64,000 bases of DNA from Glaciecola sp. (GCA_029246415.1 JAQWNF010000002.1:1-64000), one strand, 5' to 3'; shown: positions 17,453-28,353, counted from the first letter of the stretch. Program-made: numbers and translations. Notes: generated from the sequence alone by a model not told the origin.

Positions 17453-18046
17453 ATGAATAAATCCTCGCGACGCTACTGTACTCAATGCCATTATCCTCAA
17501 ACGACTTGCATCTGTGAGCACATCACGGTGCTTAACTGTCCAGTTCAGATCACTGTGTTACAAGATAGCAGCGAGGTCAATCATGCTAAAAACACAGTGC
17601 GCTTATTACAACTTGCGATCCCGACAACACAGGTTATCGTTGTCAATGAAGGTATGATATTAAGCGAAGCGATGCTTGACGATGCCGTGATCATTTATCC
17701 TTGTGATCACGCCTCGCCGCTCGAGCTACGTACTAGCCAGGCTTCAGATAAACTACCTCAATTACCTAAGCATATTATCTTGCTAGACGGGAGTTGGCGT
17801 AAAACACATAAAATTTGGATGCAATACCCACAATTACATGCAATCCCAGCATTAACATTTACGCAAGCTGCGGCGACACAATATCGCATTCGCAAGGCTA
17901 ATAAACCTAATAGTATGTCGACCTTAGAAGCCTGTGCATATACGTTGGAACAGTTATATGACATGGATTGTAACGCATTACATCAGCTACTCGCTGCGAT
18001 GCAAGGTCACTGGGAAAGGTTTGCCTTACCGATAGCAGATGATTAA
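17453..18046 (+). CDS. DTW-domain tRNA aminocarboxypropyltransferase (TapT-like)
   Basis: A 197-residue DTW-domain protein. The N-terminal cysteines YCTQCHYPQTTCIC form the family's zinc-knuckle-like motif. The signature is LLDGSWRKTHKIWMQYPQL, with G in place of T in the eponymous DTW, followed by YRIRKANKPNSMSTLEA. TapT transfers the 3-amino-3-carboxypropyl group of S-adenosylmethionine to uridine in tRNA (acp3U). The frame is open for 20 residues upstream, but those overlap the divergent yigZ leader, and the ATG at 17453 begins directly before the conserved cysteines. It ends 10 bp from the convergent TraB/GumN gene. Confidence 0.85.
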   Translation: MNKSSRRYCTQCHYPQTTCICEHITVLNCPVQITVLQDSSEVNHAKNTVRLLQLAIPTTQVIVVNEGMILSEAMLDDAVIIYPCDHASPLELRTSQASDKLPQLPKHIILLDGSWRKTHKIWMQYPQLHAIPALTFTQAAATQYRIRKANKPNSMSTLEACAYTLEQLYDMDCNALHQLLAAMQGHWERFALPIADD

Positions 18047-18056
18047 ACAGATATAA

Positions 18057-18941
18057 TCAATCGACAGCCGTGACTTTATATCCTTTATCACGTAATAGCT
18101 GAACGACAGAATCACTTCCAACAAGATGCCCTGCACCTACTGCAAAAAAATCCGTACCTGATTTGGCTAGTTCTTGCTCTATAATCGCTACCCACTTTAG
18201 ATTTCGTTGCGTGAATATCAAATCATAAATCTGTGGATAAAGGGTTTTAGTTTCTTGAATCAACAAGCTATCTAATTGCGATAAGTCACCTTTGCTCCAA
18301 GCATTAGCAATATCCCTTAGTAATTCAGCGCCATCTTGCGTATCGTCCAAAGTACTTTCTAAAAACATTGCTTGCTGGGCATCACTCATAGTACTAAACA
18401 AGGTAATTTGAAAACTTGCCGTTTCTAACCCTTTCACTGTCTTGTTTTGGGTCATAGGGCGTAAAACCGCTTCCACCCCATTTTCAGCGGACCAACCATT
18501 GCGTTGTAATTCAATATTCATAATGGTCAATGCCAATAACCAAGGTTGCATTGTTTGTACTTGTGTTAACGCAATATTGTTCACAGCCAGATATGCCGTC
18601 AATTTTTTGAGTAATCCAGGGGCAAGAGAATCACCCAACGAACCAGCTTGATAACCATGTTTGGCTAGCAATGTACTCATATTTTGTTGATCAAGCTCAT
18701 CAGGGATCACCTCGAACCAGACTTCTTGGGCATTATTGATAACGCGCTTGAGCTCGGGAGTTTGCCATTGCATTTTTTCCGGGAGTAAATGCACCGTAGG
18801 ATAAAGTGTAACGGTACTGTCATTATCAGTGATTTGCCACATCTTAGGAGCAGCTTGAGTGAGTGCTGAAAACAAGACTCCACAAGTTAAAAACGGCAGT
18901 ATGAGAAAGGTTGCTAGGATCTGACGCGTGTTATTATTCAT
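18057..18941 (-). CDS. TraB/GumN family protein, exported
   Basis: A 294-residue protein with a signal peptide (ATFLILPFLTCGVLFSALTQAA). The mature part shows the TraB/GumN features: the first-strand motif TVTLYPTVHLLPE with a conserved histidine, a glutamate in EVWFEVIPDEL, and the second motif FFAVGAGHLVGSDSVVQLL near the end. The Tiki/TraB clan is thought to be metal-dependent proteases, and several bacterial members are periplasmic. No partner gene is apparent. The downstream 28 bp separate it from the HNH nuclease gene on the same strand. Confidence 0.85.
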   Translation of the reverse strand: MNNNTRQILATFLILPFLTCGVLFSALTQAAPKMWQITDNDSTVTLYPTVHLLPEKMQWQTPELKRVINNAQEVWFEVIPDELDQQNMSTLLAKHGYQAGSLGDSLAPGLLKKLTAYLAVNNIALTQVQTMQPWLLALTIMNIELQRNGWSAENGVEAVLRPMTQNKTVKGLETASFQITLFSTMSDAQQAMFLESTLDDTQDGAELLRDIANAWSKGDLSQLDSLLIQETKTLYPQIYDLIFTQRNLKWVAIIEQELAKSGTDFFAVGAGHLVGSDSVVQLLRDKGYKVTAVD

Positions 18942-18969
18942 AGTTATTGCTTTTCATATTGATTACTTA

Positions 18970-19557
18970 TTATAGCTGGATGCTGCGACATTCATTAATA
19001 AATGCACGATAAAAATTAATGGCGCTTGGCGGCGGCGTTAAGTCGTAGGTGCGTATGACTCGAAAAAAACGCGCCACATATGCACATTGATTTTTAGGAG
19101 GCAGCCATTGCTCTGGGCCTTTTGCGCCTTTTTGTCGATTTAAACTCGCTTCTACAGACAACAAGTTTACCGGATCATTAGCAAAAACGATGCGTTGTTC
19201 ACGCGTCCATTGTGCTGCCCCATTGAACCACGCCCATTTGAGAGGAACAAGATGATCAATATCAATACTGGTAGGATCTTGAATGACTTTATTAGTAAAT
19301 ACAGAGATCCAACGACCTGCAGTTATATGACACTGCTTGTTTGAGCGAAAACGGACAGGGGCAGTCGATTGTGCATTCAAGACTTCCATACGTGTATTCT
19401 GACAATCTTTATCACTATCAATCCAGCCAGCCCCAAATTCACTGCGAGCATAGACAGATTGTGCATACGCACTATCAATTGATGCGGAGATGACACAGCC
19501 TACTAAGATTATGCTAAATAAAATGAATACGAATGAAGTCTTTTTGATTATTGACAC
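18970..19557 (-). CDS. Secreted HNH endonuclease (DUF1524-like)
   Basis: A 195-residue exported nuclease. The N-terminus has a hydrophobic stretch with a possible lipobox (ILVGC) or a signal-peptidase site after DSAYA. The catalytic region holds DIDHLVPLKWAWFNGA, with the DxDH metal/active-site motif, then NDPVNLLSVEASLNRQKG and GPEQWLPPKN, the same order as in secreted HNH nucleases of the GmrSD C-terminal (DUF1524) type. Four cysteines (DKDCQN, NKQCHI, KNQCAY, NECRS) could form disulfides. It may degrade extracellular DNA for nutrients; no immunity or secretion partner is adjacent. Confidence 0.82.
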   Translation of the reverse strand: MSIIKKTSFVFILFSIILVGCVISASIDSAYAQSVYARSEFGAGWIDSDKDCQNTRMEVLNAQSTAPVRFRSNKQCHITAGRWISVFTNKVIQDPTSIDIDHLVPLKWAWFNGAAQWTREQRIVFANDPVNLLSVEASLNRQKGAKGPEQWLPPKNQCAYVARFFRVIRTYDLTPPPSAINFYRAFINECRSIQL

Positions 19558-19717
19558 AATGTGTTTAAGCTAGTGAATTATCACCAGATAATAGCATGGT
19601 TATCGATAACTATGGCATACTTGCATGAGTGTTATCACTGTCTGTAAGATCAGAAAGCACAAACATATCACTTAAATTAAGACGTCAAAAATCACTCAGT
19701 CGGATATACACTTTCCT

Positions 19718-20758
19718 ATGAATAATCAGTTCGTAAACGATATATTATTTCGCCACTTTACGACGCAGGCGATACATAAAACGCATACAATCCAACGTTT
19801 GTGGAGTGGTTACGGAGAAATTGCTAAATATCAGGTTGGTAAGCAATCACTAATTGTTAAGCATATTGATTTAGGCTATGCCAATAAGCACAATATCCAA
19901 CATCCAAGAGGTTGGCATAGTGATTTTGGCCATAAACGTAAATTATCTTCGTATCGCAATGAAATGCGTTTTTATCAACAATTAGCGCCGCTTACCTCGT
20001 CAGAATGCAGAGTGCCAAAGCTATATGTCAGCCAAGATGAATCTCAACAACTGGTACTAGTAATGGAAGATTTAGATGCACAAGGATTTCCCCTACGCTA
20101 TGAAGATGCGCCGATATTGACTAATATAGAAGAGACAAGCATCACCTTAGCCAAACTCAGTCCCGTCGCTGCAAGTGTGATTAAATGGTTAGCGAATTTT
20201 CATGCTCAATTTATGCAAGCGCCGTCGAGTAAACCGATTGATATCTCCGGGCAATGGCCGCAAGGCTCTTATTGGCATTTAGCAACTCGGCCAGATGAAT
20301 ATGCCAAAATGCCTGACTCGCCACTAAAAAAAGCTGCTAATAATCTCGATCAACAATTACGCAGTGCCTCATTTCAGACGTTAATTCATGGTGATGCAAA
20401 GATTGCTAATTTTTGTTTTAGCAAAAAAAATGGGGAAATTGCAGCCGTTGATTTTCAATATTGTGGACAAGGTGTCGGTATTGTCGATGTGGTGTATTTT
20501 CTCGGAAGTGCGTTTTCTTCACCAGTACTCACTAAATTTGCTCCATTGATGTTAGAAAATTATTTCGCTCATATCCGACATTCCTTAAATGACCGATTTG
20601 AGCAAGTTCAGTTAATGCGTCTAGAGCAAGAGTGGCGTGCCTTGTACCCCGTTGCATGGGCTGATTTTGAGCGGTTTTTAAGTGGTTGGTCACCTAATCA
20701 TTACAAACTTCACACGTATTCTCGTACACAAACCACTTTAGCTATTCCGCCATATTGA
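19718..20758 (+). CDS. Phosphotransferase (APH / ecdysteroid-kinase-like)
   Basis: A 346-residue protein-kinase-fold phosphotransferase. The N lobe carries GEIAKYQVGKQSLIVKHID with the ATP-binding lysine, and LVMEDLDAQGF is the hinge. The catalytic loop is LIHGDAKIANFCF (HGDxxxxN), and the metal-binding aspartate is in AAVDFQYCGQGVGIVDVVYF. It is closest to the DUF1679/CHK (ecdysteroid kinase-like) branch. Bacterial members are uncharacterised small-molecule kinases, so the substrate is unknown. The 160-bp upstream gap contains a 12-bp palindrome, GTTATCGATAAC (19599-19610), of unknown role. A small winged-helix gene follows. Confidence 0.75.
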   Translation: MNNQFVNDILFRHFTTQAIHKTHTIQRLWSGYGEIAKYQVGKQSLIVKHIDLGYANKHNIQHPRGWHSDFGHKRKLSSYRNEMRFYQQLAPLTSSECRVPKLYVSQDESQQLVLVMEDLDAQGFPLRYEDAPILTNIEETSITLAKLSPVAASVIKWLANFHAQFMQAPSSKPIDISGQWPQGSYWHLATRPDEYAKMPDSPLKKAANNLDQQLRSASFQTLIHGDAKIANFCFSKKNGEIAAVDFQYCGQGVGIVDVVYFLGSAFSSPVLTKFAPLMLENYFAHIRHSLNDRFEQVQLMRLEQEWRALYPVAWADFERFLSGWSPNHYKLHTYSRTQTTLAIPPY

Positions 20759-20808
20759 GTTATAATTGAACAGTGTGTTAGATAATGCTGTACAAGGATT
20801 AAATAGTT

Positions 20809-21150
20809 ATGGCGAGTAATAATGTGTATTTCAAGTTTTTGCATTTGGCGCAAGCTGTGCAAAAGCTCCCATCGTTTCCGGAGTTAGATTCGGTCGAAGA
20901 GCGCTTAATAAATGTGTGCGCCAGCGTGTGGTACAGTGACATGAAAGTTTCTGTAACGGAAATTGCCAATATGTTACCAGGTACCTCTGAGCGAACCAGT
21001 CATCGACGGATAAAGTCGTTACTGGCTAAAAATATGATCGTACTGAAAAACGACGACAAAGATAAACGCGTCAAGTACATCATGCCGACCCAGCTTGCTG
21101 ATAAATACTTTAAGAAAATGGAAGATTGTTTGCAATTAGCGTGTCGCTAA
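20809..21150 (+). CDS. Small winged-helix (MarR-like) regulator
   Basis: A 113-residue protein with a winged helix-turn-helix: VSVTEIANMLPGTSERTSHR as the recognition region, IKSLLAKNMIVLKNDDKDKR as the wing, and a C-terminal helix with two cysteines near residues 107 and 112. It resembles MarR-type regulators but is shorter than most and may lack full dimerisation helices. Its stop lies 3 bp before the flavin reductase gene, so it may regulate its own operon. The ligand is unknown. Confidence 0.6.
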   Translation: MASNNVYFKFLHLAQAVQKLPSFPELDSVEERLINVCASVWYSDMKVSVTEIANMLPGTSERTSHRRIKSLLAKNMIVLKNDDKDKRVKYIMPTQLADKYFKKMEDCLQLACR

Positions 21151-21153
21151 ACA

Positions 21154-21780
21154 ATGCATATCGATTTATCACAACTAAGTAGCAGTGGCGTTTATCATTT
21201 AATGACGCAAACGATTATTCCTCGGCCTATCGCATGGGTGCTTAGCCGCAACGAGGATGATTCTCACAACCTTGCTCCTTTTTCCTATTTCAATGCGGTT
21301 TGTAGCGATCCACCCTTGATGATGTTATCTATGGGTAAAAAGCCTGACGGTTCAGCCAAAGATACGGTAACCAACTTACAGGTTGGAACTGAATGTATTG
21401 TCCATATAGCTAATGCAGCACAAGCTGAAACAGTCACTCAAACCGCCGCGAGCATGGCTTACGGCGAAAGTGAAATCACTGCAAATAACATTGAGTTAAT
21501 AGACCATCAAGGCTGGCCACTCCCGCGTATCAAAGAGTGCCCGATAGCTTATCATTGCAAAGTCCATAGCACGCAAGAGATCGGTAATACGCCACAACAG
21601 CTCGTATTTGTCGAAGCGTTATCTTTGTATGTCGATGATAGGGCTGTAGTGTCTAGTGAAATAGATGTACAAAAGGGGCGTGTAACCATAAATGCCCTTG
21701 CAATTAACCCTCTGGCGCGACTAGGCGCGGCGCAATATGCTGATTTGGGATCGGTGTTTAGTAAGGTGAGGCCGGAATAG
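21154..21780 (+). CDS. Flavin reductase-like (FMN-binding split barrel) protein
   Basis: A 208-residue protein of the flavin reductase/DIM6-NTAB family. PRPIAWVLSRNEDDSHNLAP and FSYFNAVCSDPPLMMLS form the FMN-binding part of the split barrel, and DTVTNLQVGTECIVHIA follows as in the family. Members bind FMN and reduce flavins or related substrates with NAD(P)H; the partner enzyme is not identifiable. The ATG begins 3 bp after the winged-helix gene with no strong ribosome site, suggesting coupled translation. Confidence 0.8.
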   Translation: MHIDLSQLSSSGVYHLMTQTIIPRPIAWVLSRNEDDSHNLAPFSYFNAVCSDPPLMMLSMGKKPDGSAKDTVTNLQVGTECIVHIANAAQAETVTQTAASMAYGESEITANNIELIDHQGWPLPRIKECPIAYHCKVHSTQEIGNTPQQLVFVEALSLYVDDRAVVSSEIDVQKGRVTINALAINPLARLGAAQYADLGSVFSKVRPE

Positions 21781-21796
21781 TAATTCAGGTTATGTA

Positions 21797-22042
21797 TTAG
21801 CTTGAGGCCAATTGATAATCCATGATTAAGCTCTCTAGTGGAATATTTAATTGAGCATGTAAATTGCGGATCATACTCATACTTAATTTTCGTTTACGAT
21901 TCAACACTTCAGATACTCGACTACGTTGCCCAAAAATTGGGACTAAATCTGCAGCGGCTAAACCTTGTTGTTCCATGCGAAATTTAATCGCCTCGATAGG
22001 GTCAGGTGAGTCGAATAGCCTGCGACTTTTAGTATTTGACAT
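21797..22042 (-). CDS. HigA-like XRE-family protein lacking the N-terminal half
   Basis: An 81-residue protein matching the C-terminal DNA-binding half of HigA-type antitoxins: PDPIEAIKFRMEQQGLAAAD, then RSRVSEVLNRKRKLSMSMIR, and IPLESLIMDYQLA. Usual members carry about 45 additional N-terminal residues ending in a proline-rich YPI segment, absent here. It starts 5 bp downstream of the RelE/ParE-like toxin gene, so the operon order is phd-relE-higA'. It may act as a DNA-binding subunit or be a leftover of another toxin-antitoxin pair. Convergent with the flavin reductase gene. Confidence 0.75.
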   Translation of the reverse strand: MSNTKSRRLFDSPDPIEAIKFRMEQQGLAAADLVPIFGQRSRVSEVLNRKRKLSMSMIRNLHAQLNIPLESLIMDYQLASS

Positions 22043-22047
22043 AAATT

Positions 22048-22392
22048 TTAGTACAACAGCCTATTTGCCAATGCTTTTTGCAGTGATTGCTTTTCATGTA
22101 AGATCATCACAATAATAATAGTCTTTTGTTTTGCGTCGTTTATTTGAATTTTGTAAATCAGTTTGAAAGGTTTACAGATATGCTGTCTATAAATATTGCC
22201 TAAGTATGGACCTATCAATGGATGATTTTTTCCAATTTCTGGTTGGGCAGATATTAATGCAAAGGCACTCTGTAAATCGTTAAGGGTTTTATCAATTGAA
22301 GCTTTATTTACCACGGATAAATAAAAATCACTAATTTGCTGAATATCTTTTACCGCAGAATCAGTCAAACGTACTTCGCACATTGTCATCAT
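22048..22392 (-). CDS. RelE/ParE-family toxin
   Basis: A 114-residue protein of the RelE/ParE fold: VRLTDSAVKDIQQISDFYLS as the first helix pair, NHPLIGPYLGNIYRQHI and a core strand PFKLIYKIQIND, ending with ILHEKQSLQKAL. ParE members poison DNA gyrase and RelE members cleave mRNA; the sequence does not decide between them. It overlaps the antitoxin stop codon by one base (TAATG), the usual coupled arrangement. Confidence 0.8.
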   Translation of the reverse strand: MMTMCEVRLTDSAVKDIQQISDFYLSVVNKASIDKTLNDLQSAFALISAQPEIGKNHPLIGPYLGNIYRQHICKPFKLIYKIQINDAKQKTIIIVMILHEKQSLQKALANRLLY

Positions 22393-22664
22393 TATTTTGC
22401 TAAACGTTTTTTAATATCATTAATAACATCCTCTGCATTGACTGTTGCATCTTTAACGATGTCTTGCTCGCTCTGCGCAATCATCTTCAACATAGCCAAC
22501 ATATCTTGAGTTTGCTCATATTCATGAACCGACTGAACCACCATAGCTGGTTCACCGTTTTGTGTGATCACGTAATGCTCGCCTTCTTCTCTCAACTCAT
22601 TAGCAATACTAGATGCATGTGATTTTAAATAGCTGATCGGCTTGGTGTTTGTCAGTAAACTCAT
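22392..22664 (-). CDS. Phd/YefM-family antitoxin
   Basis: A 90-residue antitoxin with the Phd/YefM DNA-binding fold: ISYLKSHASSIANELREEGE and then YVITQNGEPAMVVQSVHEYE. The C-terminal half, rich in charged residues, would wrap the toxin. It is the first gene of the toxin-antitoxin operon, 24-30 bp downstream of a promoter with a palindrome in its spacer, consistent with autorepression. Its toxin follows with a one-base overlap. Confidence 0.88.
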   Translation of the reverse strand: MSLLTNTKPISYLKSHASSIANELREEGEHYVITQNGEPAMVVQSVHEYEQTQDMLAMLKMIAQSEQDIVKDATVNAEDVINDIKKRLAK

Positions 22665-22694
22665 AAGTAACTATCTTTAATAAATGTTAAACTA

Positions 22695-22722
22695 AATATA
22701 GACTAAATTCAGTCTTATGCAA
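22695..22722 (-). promoter_or_regulatory. Toxin-antitoxin promoter with palindromic operator
   Basis: On the minus strand TTGCAT (22717-22722) and TATATT (22695-22700) are 16 bp apart. The spacer contains the inverted repeat AGACT-N6-AGTCT (22700-22715), a fitting operator for the Phd-like antitoxin. No competing operator is seen in the 66 bp upstream of the start codon. Confidence 0.5.
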
Positions 22723-22730
22723 ATGTACAT

Positions 22731-23153
22731 TTAACTCATCACACTAATTACCAGATTACGCGACCCACCATGATCACGATGCTCACCTAGGTAAATCCCT
22801 TGCCACGTACCTAATGCTAAGCGACCGTTCATAATAGGTATCGTCACACTCGAGCCATATAACGAGGCTTTTATGTGTGCCGGCATGTCGTCATCGCCTT
22901 CATAGGTATGAATAAAATATGGTTCGCGCTCAGGAGCAAGTTTGTTGCTATAGGATTCTAAATCAACACGCACACTTGGGTCTGCATTTTCATTAATCGT
23001 CAACGATGCACTAGTGTGTTGTATAAATACTTGCAACATACCATCTAGCGGTAACCTTCCTAGATTTTCCTCACAAGCACGTTCAATCTCATCAGTAATA
23101 ATGTGAAAACCTCGATTAAATCTAGGTAACGTAAGTTGGATGTGAGTAATCAT
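22731..23153 (-). CDS. yjbQ: YjbQ family protein (UPF0047)
   Basis: A 140-residue protein of the YjbQ/UPF0047 family. Conserved blocks are GFHIITDEIE, VFIQHTSASLTINENADPSV, SLYGSSVTIPIMNGRLALGT, WQGIYLGEHRDHGG and RNLVISVM, with the histidines that form the family's metal-like site. Some members can synthesise thiamine phosphate weakly in vivo; the true role is unknown. The ATG at 23153 is preferred over an upstream one because GGAAGA precedes it and the length then equals the family norm. Confidence 0.9.
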   Translation of the reverse strand: MITHIQLTLPRFNRGFHIITDEIERACEENLGRLPLDGMLQVFIQHTSASLTINENADPSVRVDLESYSNKLAPEREPYFIHTYEGDDDMPAHIKASLYGSSVTIPIMNGRLALGTWQGIYLGEHRDHGGSRNLVISVMS

Positions 23154-23260
23154 AAATATCTTCCAAATCAATGTATTATGAGCTTACAATATCAGTCTTT
23201 GTGTTCCTGTGACAATATACTCTGTCATTATTTTATAAGTACTAGAGAGCTTGCGACAAC

Positions 23261-24160
23261 ATGCTTAATTCAACCACAGACCCTTCACCTTCCATCAATC
23301 CGACTTTTATTGGCGTGCTCGCGATCGCCATGTGGGCTGCCTTAGCATTACTAAGTGTATTAACGGAGTCACTTTCGCCATTTTTATTATTGGCGTTATG
23401 TTTTTTTATATCTGGATTACTTGTTTTAATTAAGCGCGCTTGCAATCGCGAACCCTTACTCTCCCTCCCTGCACTAACTAAAATGCAATGGCTAGTCGGC
23501 GTGGGTGGGTTATTTGGGTTTCATTTTTTTTACTTTATGGCTATCCGTCACGCCCCGCCCATACAAGTTAGTTTAGTATGTTACTTATGGCCGTTATTGC
23601 TGGCGTTATATGTCTCAGCAAAGGGTAATCGCTGGCTTACTTTACTGGGTGCAAGCCTCGGATTTATGGGTGCCGGAGTAGTCATTACTGATGGCGCTTT
23701 ATTTAACGTTGCTAATAGCTTTGCCAGTAACGATGCCGTTGGGTATGGCTATGCATTAGTTGCTGCGCTAATTTGGTCAAGTTATTCGTGGTACATGGGT
23801 AAAAGTAACAATAATGTCGAAGATATTGGTTGGATGAGTATGGCTGTCGCCATTTTAGCGTTTATCTGTCATTTACTTTTAGAGCCTAGCTCCTTGTCAA
23901 CACTAACGCAATTAGATGGCATAACCCTTTTAGCCATTCTATTACTTGGTTTAGGCCCCGTCGGTGGGGCTTTTTATCTATGGGACATTGGCATGAAGTT
24001 TGGCAAGCAATCTTGGCTAGCCTCATTGAGTTTTGCTACACCCGTTTTATCGACAATGCTACTTGCGTTGTTTGGTATCGGGACACTCAGTATCAATGTA
24101 TTGATTGCACTAGCCTTGATTATGGTAGGCGCAGGTATATGTAACATTAAGCGTGATTAG
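23261..24160 (+). CDS. DMT superfamily (EamA) transporter
   Basis: A 299-residue inner-membrane protein with ten predicted helices arranged as two EamA repeats. The repeat signatures are FFYFMAIRHAPPIQVSLVCY with LWPLLLALY in the first half and LGLGPVGGAFYLWDIGMKFG in the second. It resembles the aromatic amino acid/YddG-type drug-metabolite exporters. Substrate and direction are not deducible. It diverges from yjbQ and converges on the pirin gene, so it stands alone. Confidence 0.82.
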   Translation: MLNSTTDPSPSINPTFIGVLAIAMWAALALLSVLTESLSPFLLLALCFFISGLLVLIKRACNREPLLSLPALTKMQWLVGVGGLFGFHFFYFMAIRHAPPIQVSLVCYLWPLLLALYVSAKGNRWLTLLGASLGFMGAGVVITDGALFNVANSFASNDAVGYGYALVAALIWSSYSWYMGKSNNNVEDIGWMSMAVAILAFICHLLLEPSSLSTLTQLDGITLLAILLLGLGPVGGAFYLWDIGMKFGKQSWLASLSFATPVLSTMLLALFGIGTLSINVLIALALIMVGAGICNIKRD

Positions 24161-24167
24161 TTTTACT

Positions 24168-24854
24168 TCACGGCAAATCAAACCACAAGGCTTCTATGTT
24201 TGTCTTTGCTAACAACGCTACTTTTTCATGTTGCCCTAACGCAAACGCATCACCCGCTGTAAACACTTCGCCTGCAGCTGACAACTCTCCTTTCACTATA
24301 TGTAAATAGCCATGACGTTCGGCGTTAGCTAGTGTTAACTCTTCATCTTTCACCATGCGCAGTTGATATAAACTTGCATCTTGGTTCATCGTTAAACTGC
24401 CTTCGTGTCCATCTGGGGTCACTAAAGGCGTAAATGTTCCTTTGGACTGTATTGTCATTTGTCCATAAGCAGGAACCACACCTTTTTTATTTGGTTGGAT
24501 CCATATTTGTAAAAAATTAGTTTCAATAGCATTCGAAGGATTAAATTCTGAATGGCGTATACCGCGTCCGGCACTCATTATTTGTACATCCCCTGCAGGT
24601 ATAATTGCTTCGTTTCCTTCACTGTCTTTATGTGCAACAGCACCACTGACTACATACGAAATAATCTCCATATCCTTGTGACCATGAGTAGCAAAACCTT
24701 TCCCCGGTTGTACAATATCGTCATTAATGACTCGTAATGCTGATATCCCCATATATTCTGGATCATGGTATTCGCCAAACGAAAATGTATGATGGCTGTG
24801 TAACCAACCTAAATCAACTACTCCGCGATCGTGTGATTTTCTAATAAATTGCAT
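24168..24854 (-). CDS. Pirin family protein (YhhW-like)
   Basis: A 228-residue bicupin of the pirin family. The N-terminal cupin has the family start GVVDLGWLHSHHTFSFGEYH, the metal-binding block FATHGHKDMEIISYVVSG and MSAGRGIRHSEFNPS, together supplying three histidines and one glutamate. Such proteins, for example E. coli YhhW, can show quercetin 2,3-dioxygenase activity, but the physiological substrate is unclear. It converges on the EamA gene with a 7-bp gap. Confidence 0.88.
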   Translation of the reverse strand: MQFIRKSHDRGVVDLGWLHSHHTFSFGEYHDPEYMGISALRVINDDIVQPGKGFATHGHKDMEIISYVVSGAVAHKDSEGNEAIIPAGDVQIMSAGRGIRHSEFNPSNAIETNFLQIWIQPNKKGVVPAYGQMTIQSKGTFTPLVTPDGHEGSLTMNQDASLYQLRMVKDEELTLANAERHGYLHIVKGELSAAGEVFTAGDAFALGQHEKVALLAKTNIEALWFDLP

Positions 24855-25063
24855 ATCTACCTCTCTTTTAATATTCTCTAATTTGTCTATATAATGATAG
24901 GCAACAATTTAATAGAATTAAACATCGTAAAATTTGCTATAACATGCGAATTAATCGAATTTTCTTTTAAATTACTTTCACTATTGTGCAACTTACTGTT
25001 AATACGTCTATGGTTAATTTAAACGTGTTTCCACGTTTTCATTTAACTGATAAGGATATTATT

Positions 25064-25447
25064 ATGCAAGCACTGATCGAACTTCTTACAAACCAACTCA
25101 ATATTGATTCTGCTCAAGCAGAAGGTTGTTTAGGCGCAATTGCCAAATTAGCTCAAGACAAACTTGGCTCAGCTGATTTTAGCCAGTTAACCGATGCTAT
25201 ACCTGATTTTGATACTTTGGCAGCTAATTCGCCAGAAGCTGAGAGTGGTGCCCTAGGTGGTCTATTTGGCAGCGCTATGAGTGCATTTGGTGGAGAAGGT
25301 GCCGGAAATATTGCTCAACTTGTTGGCATGTTTGATAAAGTTGGCTTAGATGCTGACATGGTTACCAAGTTTGCACCAATTGTTATGCAATTTGTAGAAG
25401 AACAAGGTGGTGAAGGCGCAATGGGTCTATTGAAGAAATTGTTTTAA
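25064..25447 (+). CDS. DUF2780 family protein
   Basis: A 127-residue helical protein of the DUF2780 family: LIELLTNQLNIDSAQAEGCL and GAIAKLAQDKL at the start, a glycine/alanine-rich middle (GALGGLFGSAMSAFGGEG), and KFAPIVMQFVEEQGGEGAMG and LLKKLF at the end. The function is unknown. No signal peptide is seen with this start. The frame is open for 26 residues upstream, but AAGGA stands 8 bp before the ATG at 25064 and homology begins there. It converges on the ATP synthase operon and shares its terminator. Confidence 0.8.
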   Translation: MQALIELLTNQLNIDSAQAEGCLGAIAKLAQDKLGSADFSQLTDAIPDFDTLAANSPEAESGALGGLFGSAMSAFGGEGAGNIAQLVGMFDKVGLDADMVTKFAPIVMQFVEEQGGEGAMGLLKKLF

Positions 25448-25507
25448 ATAGACGTTTTTTAATGGTTTTCCATAGAGTACGACATTACACTTATAATTTT
25501 CTCATAA

Positions 25508-25533
25508 AAAAACCCAGCAAAAGCTGGGTTTTT
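25508..25533. terminator. Bidirectional terminator between DUF2780 and atpC
   Basis: A perfect 11-bp stem AAAAACCCAGC/GCTGGGTTTTT with a 4-base loop gives T-runs on both strands. It would end the leftward ATP synthase operon and the rightward DUF2780 gene. Confidence 0.93.
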
Positions 25534-25556
25534 AATAACTGACTATAACTAGAAAA

Positions 25557-25970
25557 TTAGCCGCGTAATTGCTTAATTAAGCGTAATTGCGCTAATGCTT
25601 CTTCAAGTTGTAATGTTGCAGCACTATGGTCAAAATCAGCACTTGGATTCGCAATCATCTCTTCAGCATGACGTTTAGCTTCTTCAGCACCACTTTCATC
25701 CAAATCATCAGCACGGATAGCCGTATCTGCTAACACAGTCACTGTGTTAGGTTGAATTTCAAGGGTACCACCAGCAATGTAGATAAACTCTTCTTTGCCG
25801 TTTTGGACCAAACGTACCATACCAGGACGAATGTTAGTTAGTAATGGGGCATGACCAGGATGAATACCTAGCTCACCTTCACTACCAGTAACCTGAATCG
25901 CTTCAACATCACCAGAAAAAATCGCTTCTTCTGCACTTACCACGTCAAGACGTACGGTAACTTCTGCCAT
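25557..25970 (-). CDS. atpC: ATP synthase F1 epsilon subunit
   Basis: A 137-residue epsilon subunit. The N-terminal beta-sandwich contains [20 protein letters not shown] and [20 protein letters not shown], and the C-terminal helix pair includes [17 protein letters not shown]. It couples rotation of the central stalk and can inhibit ATP hydrolysis. It is the last gene of the operon, 44 bp after atpD and about 23 bp before the bidirectional terminator. Confidence 0.96.
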   Translation of the reverse strand: MAEVTVRLDVVSAEEAIFSGDVEAIQVTGSEGELGIHPGHAPLLTNIRPGMVRLVQNGKEEFIYIAGGTLEIQPNTVTVLADTAIRADDLDESGAEEAKRHAEEMIANPSADFDHSAATLQLEEALAQLRLIKQLRG

Positions 25971-26014
25971 GTGACCTCCTATATTAGGGTATTGTGTAGC
26001 ATGGAGCTAAAGCC

Positions 26015-28292
<2,278 letters not shown>

Positions 28293-28353
28293 GACTATTT
28301 CTCCGATTACCTAACGAAACGCTCTAGTAAGTTACCCTACTAGAGCTCATTGA

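Noticed and set aside
19599-19610. Palindrome GTTATCGATAAC before the phosphotransferase gene as an operator
   Set aside because: It is an isolated 12-bp palindrome with no promoter overlap or repeat, and no regulator can be assigned.
21797-22042. HigA-like gene as a complete higBA system
   Set aside because: No HigB-type toxin is adjacent and the N-terminal half of HigA is missing; the neighbouring toxin belongs with the Phd antitoxin by its one-base overlap.
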